NCBI RefSeq assembly: GCF_003286085.1
Contig: NW_020825338.1
Span: 930,001 to 994,000 of the forward strand
Direction of reading: 5' to 3'
DNA from: Drosophila persimilis
Taxonomy: Eukaryota; Arthropoda; Insecta; Diptera; Drosophilidae
DNA length: 64,000 nt
Positions within the stretch are counted from its first letter, which is position 1. The number at the start of each line of letters is the position of its first letter. Of the stretch, positions 50,586 through 60,660 are shown one piece after another. A program made the translations under genes and the position numbers. The notes under the pieces were generated by a model. The model worked only from the letters and a program-made list of their open reading frames with translations, ran no database searches and was not told where the DNA came from.

Positions 50586-51593
50586 TTAGTTTTTTGGAAA
50601 GGTTGGAGCAAGACGGGAAGTTGAGGAAGAGGAAGTTGAGGGTGGCACGCTGGAAAGATTTGGAAGCGATATGGGAGGCCTATTCTTCTTCTTAGCCTTA
50701 AACTCCGTCACCACCAAATGCTCCGGCCAAAATTTTGTGGAGCAAATGGTGTCAAATTGAGTTGGGGAGATGCTTATCTTAAACGACGCTATCTCCCTGG
50801 CATAAGAGAAGTTAAATTTCTCCACCTTTAAACCCACGGCTTTTATTTTGCTTTGAATGAAAGCAGTTACATCATTAGATGTGAGGTCAGGGGCCAGCCG
50901 TGAAACAAAAACTTGTCGTTTTGGTGGGACTCCCACCAGTGGTTTAGTCACCACAGGTCTAGTACCTGTGGTGGCAATATCCGGAGGTCCGGAACGTCTA
51001 TTTACTGGTGGGATCGGGATAGACGGGACAACTAGTGAACTTGCGGACACCACGGACACGGACGCTGCAGACGTACTTGGCTGCACATTCTCCGAGGCGA
51101 TGAATTCGGCTACCGAATCTGCATCGCCAGCAGCTTTCGTTGCCTTTGGAGTGGCAAACGAGATCAACTGCTGCACACTTGGAGTGGTCGGAGTCAGTTT
51201 TTCGGCGGCGCACGGCTGAGTGACGGTTGGCACTTGCAGGTCCCGCGGAGTGACCTTTTTGCGCCTCGGAGACTCATTCAGCAGTTTTAAACCGCTAAAC
51301 TGAGCCTCCATGGCTAGGAGCCGATCGTATTGGTTTTTGAAACCAACGGTCAGCTCCTTAAAGCCACTCCGCGTCTGCCTCATGAAAGCCACCATGTCTT
51401 TCTCCACCGCACGGCATGCCTCGCAACTGTAATGCAAGCCATTACGTTTGGCTATAGCATCACTCACGAGGCCAGAAAATCCCGCACATTTTGCGTGGAC
51501 TACGCTGTCGCAGAGCCAGCAGGGGACATTCGGCTGATCGTGAGTGATCTGCTTCTTGCAGGTTTTTTTGGCACAGACCACAGCGTATTCCAT
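50586..51593 (-). CDS. ORF1 (PHD-finger protein) of element D, copy 2
   Basis: 335 residues; appears identical to copy 1, including the C4HC3 finger and the C-terminal RRM-like region. Ends with the same slippery heptamer and stop. Confidence 0.87.
   Translation of the reverse strand: MEYAVVCAKKTCKKQITHDQPNVPCWLCDSVVHAKCAGFSGLVSDAIAKRNGLHYSCEACRAVEKDMVAFMRQTRSGFKELTVGFKNQYDRLLAMEAQFSGLKLLNESPRRKKVTPRDLQVPTVTQPCAAEKLTPTTPSVQQLISFATPKATKAAGDADSVAEFIASENVQPSTSAASVSVVSASSLVVPSIPIPPVNRRSGPPDIATTGTRPVVTKPLVGVPPKRQVFVSRLAPDLTSNDVTAFIQSKIKAVGLKVEKFNFSYAREIASFKISISPTQFDTICSTKFWPEHLVVTEFKAKKKNRPPISLPNLSSVPPSTSSSSTSRLAPTFPKN
50589..50595 (-). promoter_or_regulatory. Putative -1 frameshift heptamer, element D copy 2
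   Basis: Same CCA AAA AAC TAA arrangement as copy 1, offset 6665. Since the copies are recent duplicates this is not independent conservation. Confidence 0.58.
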
Positions 51594-52102
51594 TTTATTA
51601 TTTATTTATTTACTATTATTTGCAAAACAAATTGATATCAGACCAATGTGCCAGACAACGCTCAAAGCGGAATTGGTAAAAAAAGAGAGCAGAGTGGAGA
51701 GTGGTTATAGCGAAAGCTACTAAGCAGAGAGCGCTATTGCTCAGAAAGTTTAAAGAGCGAGAGAGAAAGAACAGTTATTGAAGTTGAGGTGATAGCGAGA
51801 GAGTGATAAGACAACAAAAGCTACCAGACGAGAGCGGACTGCAATGCAATACTCACTCACTGCAACAACACAACACAACACAAGCCGACGCCGAAAAATA
51901 AAAAGTTAAACAATGTTTTAACACAAATCAAAAGGCATGCACTCGCGTAAATGAATAGGTTTCCAGATTGTTGTCTGGGTAGAAAGTATATTTAGAATTT
52001 AGTTAGGAAAACACCGGCTGTTTATTCAAAACAAAAGGAAAAAATGCGGAGCTCAAAACAAAAACACGTCTGATCACTACGAAAGATAATCGGAAGATGG
52101 TC
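51594..52102 (-). promoter_or_regulatory. 5' UTR region of element D, copy 2
   Basis: Copy of 44929-45437 with the same GA-rich and CAACA-rich runs. No gene. Confidence 0.45.
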
Positions 52103-53100
52103 TTGAAGCTTTTGATTGCCCAGGAAATGTTCTCCTGGCTTAGCAGGTTCATGATATCACTTGAGGCAACGGCATGAGCCGCGAAGTAGTGTGGTCTATT
52201 TTCAAGGCAGCCGGGAAAGTCGGTGTTAAGGAGAAGATTTAGCGACTCATTGCTGGACGTTGTCCATTATTCGTCGGCATTCTTCAGGTAGCCCAGAGTG
52301 GGTGTAGTCTTCGAAAGAACTTTGCGCAAGCGCGAGGCTTCTGAGTTATTCTCAATGTCGCTACAGAACTTACGCCATGAGGCGCGTTTGTCTTTCCTCA
52401 GTTCTTTGTTGTAAATTGACAGACTGGCCTTGTAATAGGCCCAGTTCTGCTCAACGTTTTCAGCCTTAGCTTTATTGAAGAGTCTCCGGGAGGCTTTCCG
52501 GAGTTCCCTCAGTCCCTCGGATTCCACCATTCAGGTTTCTTCCGGCCTCTGGTCTTGCCAGAGGGGCAGGATTTATCGAACGCCTCATTGCAGGCGTCGG
52601 TAAATAGTTTAACAAGATGAGTCGTGGCTTCCCTGGAAATCTCCTCCTCAGGTGGAGTCTCAGGGAGAACACGACAGAGGTGGTCTGAATACCGAGCCCA
52701 GTTTGTCCGCCTAAGGTTCCGGAATTGAGCTGGTCTCGGTAGTGAAAAAGAGAATACGGTTTCCACGTACCAGTGGTCCGAGAAGAAGTGCTCTTCCAGG
52801 GCCCTCCAGAATACGATGTTCCCGTGTAACTCATGAGAGGCATGAGTTAAAATCCTTGCGGATTTTAATAATGAAGGTGGGATCACTCCCCCTATTTAAT
52901 AGGACCATCTGAGTGGTCAGTAAATAGTTGAAAAGGTACTCACCCCTTTCGTTGGTGTCAGTGCTTCCCCACTGGCAGTGGTGTGCATTGGCGTCGCACC
53001 CAACGATTAGGCCGGTGTCCTTGGCCTCGCAGTCTGTGATTAGCGCCCTGAGCGCCTGTGGAGGCAATCCAAGCCGATTGCCAAGCCTAATACCCCACAC
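52103..53100 (-). pseudogene. LOA endonuclease/linker segment, array unit 3
   Basis: More diverged than units 1 and 2: around 52840-52870 the sequence LDLTLASHEL is replaced by a rearranged stretch (CATGAGTTAAAATCC), DHRY reads DHWY, and GGTDTN reads GSTDTN. Otherwise the same endonuclease and linker. Confidence 0.8.
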
Positions 53101-53103
53101 ACT

Positions 53104-55206
53104 TTACAAAAACCAGAAACACACTATTAGACTTATTTATTCTTGACAGTCCGGAAAATTGTTACTCTATGATCAACTCACAGTGCCAGGGTATTCAAAA
53201 CATGACTTTATTTTCATGACCTACGACATCAATCCTGACTACCATGACTATGTTACCTTCTATAGAGACTTTAAGAACATTGACCTTAGAAAACTAGACA
53301 CTGACATTAACATGCTCGACTGGAAATCAATATATTATATGCCGCCTGTGAATTCTCAGCTTGCCCACCTTCAATCAAATATCGACTATCTTTATAATGA
53401 ACATGTACCTATCAAGAAAGCGACCGTTAGACCAACAGATAACTCCTGGTTCAACCATGAAATAAAAATGGGTATCATTAAACGAAATGACGCCTTTAAA
53501 AAGCTTAAAAGATATAAGACTGAAAGCCACCTTAATATGTACAAAGCATTAAGATAAAATGTAACAAAGCTAATCAACTCTGCCAAGACCGCCTTCTACA
53601 CGCCAAAGTTTAATAACGCGGTATGCGGTAAGAAAAAATGGCAAATTATTAAAAATATTGGAATTGGGAAGAAAACACGAAACACTCAAGTTGACATGGA
53701 AGTAAATGAAATAAATAAAAAATTTGTGCAGCTAGTTTTACCTGACTTTCCTCCAACCCTTAACTTGGTATCAGTACCCTATCATAACACTGTTCCTAGC
53801 TTCAGTTTCTGTTGTGTTAGTCCGTGTGATGTTCTAGAATCCCTACTTAAGATTAAGTCGAATGCGATCGGACTAGACAAACCCTACATTTCTGAGAATA
53901 ATTCTTCCCCGAATTTTAATGCAAGTTACCCACATTTTTAACATAGCCATTACTACATCAACATTCCCTGAAAAGTGGAAGGAGGCCAAAATGATCCCTA
54001 TCCCTAAAGTAAACTCTCTAGATCACAGGCCAATATCCATTTTACCGAGCCTATCAAAAGCGTTCGAGGCTTTGGGGGCTGTGCAAATAAATACATTTCA
54101 TTCTGAGCATACATTACTTAACAACAACCAATCTGGATTCAGACGAAATAGAAGTTGTTCTACCGCCATAATAAACATTTTAGAGGATATCCGCGAAAGA
54201 ATGGACGACGGAAATGTGACATTCCTAACTCTTCTTGACTATTCTAAAGCTTTTGACTCAGTTGACCATGGTATCCTCATTGCAAAGCTTCGTAGATCCT
54301 ATAATTTCTCTGTCTCAGCAGTACGGTTGCTATCGTCTTATCTCGTAAATAGGAGTCAGGCTGTTTTCACCGAAATTGAAATGTCGACTTTTGCATATGT
54401 TAAGTGTGGTGTGCCACAGGGATCAATACTTGGTCCATTATTGTTCTCCATTTATGTAAATGACCTGCCAATGGTATTGTCCGACTGTGATGTGCACATG
54501 TACGCCGATGACGTCCAATTATATGTTAGTCGACCGTTAAGTAGAATAATGAGTGTATCGGTGTTAGCAATGTAGAACTTGAGAAGATTAGTGCATGGGC
54601 GACTCACAATCGCCTATGCCTAAATCCAACTAAGTCAAAATGTTTGATTATCTTCAAAAACAAGAAAAAGATAAACTCAACACTATTAAGACACGTAGAA
54701 ATCTTAGAAGGCAAACAACTTAGGCTTTTTACTAAACAATTCGCTTTCGTGGGATAATCACGTGAGCAAAGCCGTAGGAAAAACCTATGGGATCTTAAGG
54801 TCACTAAATATTACCAAACACTTTATACCGCTAAACATTCGGATGCAAATAGCAAAAGCATACCTTGTACCTGTACTCACCTATGGGATAGAGGAGTTTG
54901 GTAACTGTGGTTACGCAGACAGGCAAAAATTGAACGTGTGCTTTAATAATACAGCTCGATATATATTTGGGTTATGCCGTAATGACAGAATTTCAACAAC
55001 CCGAATACCTGTACCAAATTCTTAGATTCACTAATTCCGTCAAAACAAAAAATATTATCACCATTCGACATAAAACTTTAAATTCCGAGTGGCATTTCTT
55101 TGTCTATGTCATTCGCATTTGGAATCAGCTTCCGCATCACATGAAAAAGATAAGTAACCTTTCACAGTTCAAAACGCAGTTAAGAGCCCACCTTATAGTA
55201 GATTAA
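53104..55206 (+). pseudogene. Non-LTR element C, uninterrupted copy (endonuclease end, RT, C-terminus)
   Basis: Plus strand. Endonuclease end as in units 1-2; stop after KALR at 53555-53557. RT from about 53800: KSNAIGLDKPYIS, FPEKWKEAKMIPIPK, DHRPISILPSLSKAFE, NNNQSGFRRNRSC, LLDYSKAFDSVDHG, GVPQGSILGPLLFSIYVNDL, and HMYADDVQLY at about 54500. A shift near 54535 and another near 54750 break the thumb. The C-terminal part ends at 55206. RT catalytic residues are intact but the frame is not. CR1/Jockey-group by motif style; exact clade open. Confidence 0.82.
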
Positions 55207-55437
55207 GAACCGTAAATCTCAAAACCTAATTAAATAAAATAAAATAAAAGACAACATAACCTATATCTAATAAATGCCGAATATAACATTCCTATGTAAC
55301 CCTAAGTTAGAAAAGATTATATAATCATAATTTGAGTTTGACCCAACCAAAACCAATGTGACATCTAGTGACTAGTGCTCTAATTATAAGCCCCTTGCTT
55401 GTAGCACTAGGAAAGAAATAAATAAATAATAATAAAC
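55207..55437 (+). other. 3' UTR and tail of non-LTR element C
   Basis: Untranslated; ends with AAATAAATAATAATAAA, a simple-repeat tail as used by several non-LTR clades. The part from 55297 is duplicated at 63001-63140. Confidence 0.65.
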
Positions 55438-56296
55438 CTTATTATTAGTTTGGCTTGTAGAAAATCACGTCGATCTTCAACTGTATTTATGTTTGCTTCC
55501 AATAAAAGTTTTGCTATCGGGGTAGTTCTAAAAGCTCCCAAAGCTATCCATACTGCACAATTTAGGATGGTTTGAATTTTTTAAGCCAAGTTGTTGAGCA
55601 ATTGCCCTTAAATACTAGTCCGTAGTCAATTTTAGAAACTATTATTGCTTTTGTGATTAATATTAGTGTATGCATATTGCAGTTGAACCTGTTACGGGAG
55701 ATACATTTTATTATGTTAAGTTTTTTTGAGAGGGAGTTGGCTAGGTCTTCTATCTGTCTGGTCCATCTATATTTTGAATCGAATGTAAGTCCTAGTATTT
55801 TAAAGTGGTTTAGGTTTCTCATTGTTATTGTGCATTAAAAGTTATGCTTACGGCATAAGTGATAAGGATGAGCCTGAAAACGAACACCATTCATCAGTTT
55901 TTTGGAATATGTAGTCGAGATCTAAATTTTCTTGTGTTTTGTTTTTTTTTAATCTGACAATAATGTGAAAATCATCTGCATAGGCTGTGAATGAGCGATT
56001 TCGATGGATAGTAATGAGGTTTGCTAGTTTATTGCATGCTATTAAGAATGGAATAACTGATATCGGTGATCCCTGGGGTATTCCGTTATGCAAGGGAAAA
56101 GTGCTCGATAGGTTGTTTGCGATGCGACATTTCATTTTTCTCGTGAATATAAAATTAACAATATAGTTTAGTATTTTTGGTCCGATAGTCCATTGTTGAA
56201 GCTGCGTAACTATTGCATGTAGTTTTGTCAATTTGTCTATTTTGTCAAAGGCTTTATTAAAGTCTAATGTTATTATAGACATATGTATGTTGTCTC
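55297..56296. repeat. Direct repeat, first copy (at least 1 kb)
   Basis: Same sequence as 63001-64000 with an offset of 7704. Contains the tail of element C and part of the I-like remnant. The second copy runs off the window, so total length is unknown. Confidence 0.92.
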
Positions 56297-56866
56297 TGGG
56301 ATAGTGCATCAGTTATCAGATGATCTAAGTACGTTAGATTGTCTGTAACTGATTTTCCACGTTTGAAATCCACTTGATTTGTGTGTATTTGTTTGTTTGT
56401 AGTAACAAACCACCATAACCTTTTGGCTATGATTTTATCTATAACTTTTGCGAAGCAAAAGTTTAGAGAAATCGGGCGGTATGTGGTTATTGATGTTTTG
56501 ATGCAACCGGGTTTAGCTATTGGTATGACAAGACCTATTGTGTAGGTTTGGGGTATATGGTTATTAAGTATATTATTGTAATGTTTTAAAATCTTATCTT
56601 TGACTGCTGAAGCAAAGGAGGAAAGTGACTTATTTTTCGCTGATTTAAGCTCTTTTTCAAGTTTTGCCGCTGCTTTCCGAAAGTTAATGATGTTTATAGT
56701 TGTAATATGTTTTTTAAGTTTGTTCCATGTTTGCTTTTTTTCGTTATTGAGAGTTTGCGGTCCGTTGTTCCACAAGGGAACGTTTCTGGAATGATTTGGG
56801 ATGGTAAGATGGGCGCTTTGTAGTAGGCATAATGATTCTTTATTAATAGATCTCAGATTTTGCATA
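55438..56866 (-). pseudogene. I-factor-like non-LTR retrotransposon remnant
   Basis: Minus-strand ORF2 part. From 56866: linker with NNGPQTLNNEKKQTWNKL, RT start (YTIGLVIPIAKPG, TYRPISLNFCFAKV), FKRGKSVTDNL, a frame shift near 56290, then ITLDFNKAFDKID, GIPQGSPISVIPFL and FTAYADDFHII. A stop follows SLSLMP at 55848. The thumb continues in another frame (NHFKILGLTFDSKYRW) to 55438. The GIPQGSP and TAYADDF wording is characteristic of the Drosophila I element. Both termini are missing; dead copy. Confidence 0.8.
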
Positions 56867-57097
56867 TTTGCATATTTTCACAGATTGTTACCAAAATTTT
56901 TATTTAGACGTTTGATAATTCAAATATAACGAATTTGAATGCACATCGAAAATAAGCAAAACATATGCAAAATAAATGCAAACAAAATATGCCAAAAATA
57001 TGCAAAATATATGCAGAATATACCAATATGCAAAATGGTAGCCGGACTTGAAACCAGAGGAAAGCTTTATGAGGAAGCTTTATTTCCCTAGATCAAA
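56867..57097. other. AT-rich interval with repeated ATATGCAAAA motif
   Basis: Short imperfect repeats of the type ATATGCAAAAT, clustered between about 56960 and 57035. No gene. The last 60 bases lead into the DNAJ-like gene; no clear promoter element seen. Confidence 0.5.
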
Positions 57098-57595
57098 ATG
57101 AATACGATCGATCAGAAGAATGCAGTGCGTCGAATCCATTCGTGTGGCAATAACTACTATAAAATGTTGGATGTGCCTCACAATGCCACAGAAGCTCAAA
57201 TATTAATGTCCTTCAAAAAGATGGCCAAGAAAGTACATCCAGATAAAAATTTCGACCCCAGAGCCACTGAGACCTTTCAAGCCCTTCTTAAGGCTAAAAA
57301 TGTCTTAATGGATAGTACCATGCGCAAAGACTTCGATCAAAAACTACGTTGCAGCTATGGCGAGACCAGGTGGAATCGCAGGGGCAATAGCAAGCGAAGT
57401 GGCGGATCAAATGGTGGATCAAATGGCGGACTCGACGCCGGACGTAATGGCGGCCGATTCTCGTTGTTCAAACCTCAATGGACCTTTATCGTATTGATAA
57501 TCTTTGTCTTGATGGCCTATATCTTGTCTATTCCCAGCTATTGTCTGAATAGCTCTGAAGAAGTTTCCAGTAAAGTAGCCCGACCACTAACATAA
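57098..57595 (+). CDS. DNAJB12-like J-domain membrane protein, possibly truncated
   Basis: 165 residues. A short lead (RRIHSCGNNYYKMLDV) opens a J domain at residues about 19-85 with the essential HPD at 47-49, used to stimulate Hsp70 ATPase. A Gly/Asn/Ser-rich linker (about 96-120) and one transmembrane segment (about 128-147) follow. This is the layout of ER-membrane DNAJB12/B14 co-chaperones, minus their N-terminal region. The frame stops at 57593-57595, but the same frame resumes from 57671 with the family's C-terminal domain, so the protein is shorter than family members. Either a pseudogene or a young truncated gene; the intact J domain argues for some constraint. It is flanked by transposons on both sides. 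Confidence 0.68.
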   Translation: MNTIDQKNAVRRIHSCGNNYYKMLDVPHNATEAQILMSFKKMAKKVHPDKNFDPRATETFQALLKAKNVLMDSTMRKDFDQKLRCSYGETRWNRRGNSKRSGGSNGGSNGGLDAGRNGGRFSLFKPQWTFIVLIIFVLMAYILSIPSYCLNSSEEVSSKVARPLT

Positions 57596-57670
57596 AGGTT
57601 CCATTTTATTTAGCACAGAACCGGGACTGCTTCACGAAATATAAACCTTTTGGGAAACTTGTGGGAAATA

Positions 57671-57811
57671 ATGGTCGAAAACAATTTTTGGAATACTATG
57701 CGGGATGCATGCAATGTTGAGATGCATTACCGTGATACCTTGTTGGAGTATGCTCCCAAAATGCAGATGCCGTCGTGTGACAAGCTGGACTTTTTTACAA
57801 ACGGATACTAG
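57671..57811 (+). pseudogene. C-terminal DUF1977-like remnant of the DNAJB12-like gene
   Basis: Reads NNFWNTMRDACNVEMHYRD, then a conserved KMQMPSCDKL block and a TAG stop. In DNAJB12 the equivalent block is N-C-W then MGTPSCNRL near the C-terminus. It lies in the same frame as 57098-57595, separated by 25 codons with two stops (57593-57595, 57611-57613). No good splice sites bridge the gap. So the original gene extended to here. Confidence 0.6.
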
Positions 57812-57905
57812 TTTTCATATAATTTGCTACTTCGTCCTACTAAATTGATTTTCGATAACTAAATATGCTATAAGCTCAGTTGATGATAATCTTGTTTGTT
57901 TTAAT

Positions 57906-58137
57906 TATACCCGATACTCAAAATGAGTACTGGGGTATTTTAGATTTGTGGTGAAAATGGATGTGTGTAACGTCCAGAAAGAGTCGTTTCCGACCCCATA
58001 AAGTACATACATGTACATATATTAATCAGCATGAATAGCCGAGTCGATTGAGCTATGTCTGTCTGTCCGCATAGTGCTCAGATACTATAAGAGCTAGAGC
58101 AACGACATTTTATATCCAGACTTCTGTGATATATATG
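57906..58137 (-). mobile_element. DINE-1-like 3' fragment, diverged
   Basis: TATACCCGATACTCAAAATG to about GACTTCTGTGATAT. Only the 3' quarter of the element, with more changes than the other copies (GTACTGGGGTATTTTAG; most of the minisatellite lost). Cut by the 5' end of the LOA element C at 58138. Confidence 0.8.
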
Positions 58138-58475
58138 TGATATATGGCCGTAAGCCATCGGGTGCTACAGGGGGACAAACGGATGACGGGTCGGCTCGCA
58201 CAACTGTGAACTCGGAACTGAGGCGCAGCCGCTCCGGTTAGTAATACCCGGTGCGGCCTGCGTCCCAAACCCATAGGACACAGAGGGTTGCGAGCGAACC
58301 GTCACCCGCCGTAACTGTACACACCGGTGGAAGTGCGACTATACTCTCCCCGTGAGGGCGGCTGGAAACAGGTCCTGGCACGGTCATGTCTCTGCCAGGA
58401 TGCTGGCGAATGGTAGTCGGGCGGAGAGAAGAAAACTCTCAGTCAAATTACACCAATCCAAGGTGACACTGTTAT

Positions 58476-59752
58476 ATGCCGAGGGATGCATGGCCGGGGG
58501 GGTGCCCGGTCACTAATATGCGGACTCTGGATACCCAATCGGGTCCTTCCAAGTTGTATGGCTCCAAGGGCGAATCGGAGACCGGGGTGGCTGCCAAGCA
58601 GGGCGTAATCGCGGCTGGTAAGCGCTCTGGGACCGAGGAACCCATGGGGGCCCCGGCGAGCAGCGTCTCTGCACCACGGGGAGGAAAGCCGTCGTACCAG
58701 GACAGGAGACGAGCGGCTTTCATCCTGTCCAACGAGGACCCGAACTTTAGGGCGTTTGCAGAAGGAAAGGAGCAGAGGCTGTGGGCCTCCTCAATCCTGC
58801 CACTCTTCCAGCCAGCCAAAGCCGGAAAGGGCGCAGCCAAGGCACCCAACAAGCGGCAACGCTCAGCGGAGGACCCCGCTAACCAGCCAGGCCAAGCACA
58901 GCAAGCCAAGCGGGTGAAGACCCACCTCACGAACCGGTCGTTCGCTGAGGTGGCGAGGGCAAGACCCTGATCGGTGTCAAGGACAGGGGCGCCGAGGACA
59001 GCCATGTCCCTCGCGATATGTGGCACCTGGTGGAGAACGAGCTCCAGGACCGGTTCCTACAGGAACTGGAGGAGAACGGCGGACCACCGCCAAAGTATGA
59101 GGACGCAGGGTGGCATCAAGGCAAGGTGAAAGCAAAGACTATACAATACCAAGATGTATAGTATTGTATAGTCTTTGGTGAAAGCCATCGCCTGCCAAGA
59201 CGCTCGCTCTGCGACCCAGGGGCGAAACTGGAGGCCGTGAGATGGCAGGATGTTCCCAGCCGCCCGAGAGCCAGAGCATGGGTCTCGGCAAAACCTGCAG
59301 AACCTGAAAAAATCCTCAGGCTACTGCAGGTCTGCAACCCCCACCTTCCCACAGCCGATTGGAAGGTGGCCATGAGAGAGGACATCCAGGGGCAGAGGCG
59401 CCAGATTATCCTCGTCCTAAATGAGGAGTCGCTAGAGCCCCTCGCCAAAACGGACGGTGTGGTCGACTACGCGTACAAAAAGGTCACCATAACCACCTAT
59501 AACGGACCGCAAGGGTCGAGCCAGACCCGGAGCTGCCGAAGATCCCGAAAGAGGGGCCTCGTGCGAGGAAGACAACCCGGCGTCGGATGCTGCGTCCGTG
59601 ATGTCGACGAGAGCGACCTAGCCAGAGGTCTCAGCCATATCGTTGTCGGGGAGGAGCCGGATTCCACCGACAGCGATCTAGAAGTAATAATGGTGGAGGT
59701 GAGACTCAGGAATGTCACTGACGATCCTGCAGATAAACCTCCACCACTGTAA
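58476..59752 (+). pseudogene. ORF1 of plus-strand LOA element, broken
   Basis: Starts at ATG 58476. First part open to 58970, with RAAFILSNEDPNFRAFAEGK and NRSFAEVARARP. A frame change near 58970 and a small palindromic insertion at 59125-59185 follow. The last part (59237-59752) carries RQIILVLNEESLEPLAKTDG and an acidic end, a pattern shared by ORF1 proteins of LOA elements that bind the element RNA. Its end overlaps the ORF2 start by 41 bases. Confidence 0.75.
59125..59185. repeat. Perfect 17-bp palindromic insertion with 9-bp duplication
   Basis: CAAAGACTATACAATAC at 59133-59149 and its exact reverse complement at 59161-59177, with an 11-base loop. GGTGAAAGC occurs on both sides (59125-59133, 59177-59185). 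Lies in LOA ORF1. Confidence 0.9.
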
Positions 59753-60660
59753 GGCAGCATGCGCTGCTCTACTGCTCCACCTGGCCAAGGGTGGAGCCGA
59801 CTTAGTCCTCATTCAGGAGCCCTGGATCCTCGGAAACAGGGTCTCCGGTCTGAGGAGTTCTGACTACAAGCTATACGTAGCTGAAACCGCAGGTAAAATT
59901 CGTAACTGCATTCTTGCAAAAAGAGAGTTGCACTTATTTTTGCTCCCAAATTTCAGCAATGAAGACCACACCGCAGTGAGCCTCGAAGGCCAGGAGCGCT
60001 CACTGAGGATCTGCTCTGCATACATGTGGAGGCCGATGCCCCACAACTAGGCCGATGTCTTTGGCCGAACAGTCTGCGATTAGAGCCCGGAGAGGCGCGT
60101 GTGGAGGGGGGTCTGGTTGATCATGCCCCGGTTGATCGGGGCATGATCAACCAGACCCCCCTCAACACGCGCCTTATCGCAGACTGTTCGGCCAAAGACA
60201 TCGTCTTAATTGTGGGGTGCGACGCCAATTTCACATCACTGTCAGTGGGGAAGCACTGACACAAACGAAAGGGGTGAGTACCTTTTCAGTTACTTACTGA
60301 CCACTCAGATGGTCTTATTAAACTGGGGTAGTGATCCCACCTTTATTATTAAAAACCGCAAGGAGGTCCTGGACCTAACGCTTGCCTCTCATGAGATACA
60401 GAGTAACATTGTATCATGGAGGGTCCTGGAAGAGCACTCCTTCTCGGACCACAGGTACGTGGAAACTGTTTTCTCCTTCTCAGTACCGAAGTCAGTTCGT
60501 TTCCGGAACATCAGGCAGACAAACTGGACTCGGTACTCTGATTACGTCTGTCGTGTTCTCCCCGAGCCCACATCTGAGGAGGAGCTCTCCACGGAGGCCA
60601 CGACCCGTCTTCTTAAGATCTTTACCGCTCGACAAAGCATGCCCCTCTGGCAAGAAACCT
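59712..60660 (+). pseudogene. ORF2 endonuclease of plus-strand LOA element
   Basis: Starts ATG 59712 with LTILQINLHHCKAAC and GADLVLIQEPWI (catalytic Asn/Glu region). Continues to SAYM, then is disrupted by an inverted duplication (60030-60225). It resumes with DIVLIVGCDAN, shifts frame near 60235, then GSDPTFIIKNRKEVLDLTLA and SFSDHRYVETVFSF with the catalytic His. Ends near KKPEWWNPK after a further shift at about 60640. Confidence 0.8.
60030..60225. repeat. Inverted duplication (snap-back) in LOA endonuclease
   Basis: Left arm about 60030-60130, right arm 60137 to about 60225, loop GTTGAT. The best part is GGGGGTCTGGTTGATCATG against its complement. The left arm keeps about 12 bases (TAGAGCCCGGAG) missing from the right arm but present in the other LOA copies. 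Confidence 0.88.

Larger units (their letters stand above)
45438..52102. repeat. Tandem array unit 2 (6665 bp)
   Basis: Nearly identical to unit 1 over its full length, with single-base changes such as those giving His/Tyr at ORF2 residue 68, Asn/Asp in FTLSI(N/D)SS, and Glu/Val in SC(E/V)WC. Confidence 0.93.
47461..52102 (-). mobile_element. Full-length CR1/Jockey-like element D, copy 2
   Basis: Second copy of 40796-45437 with the same borders: 3' junction at CATTA of fragment C and 5' junction with LOA at 52102/52103. Because both junctions are shared, it was copied by tandem duplication, not by a second insertion. Confidence 0.85.
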
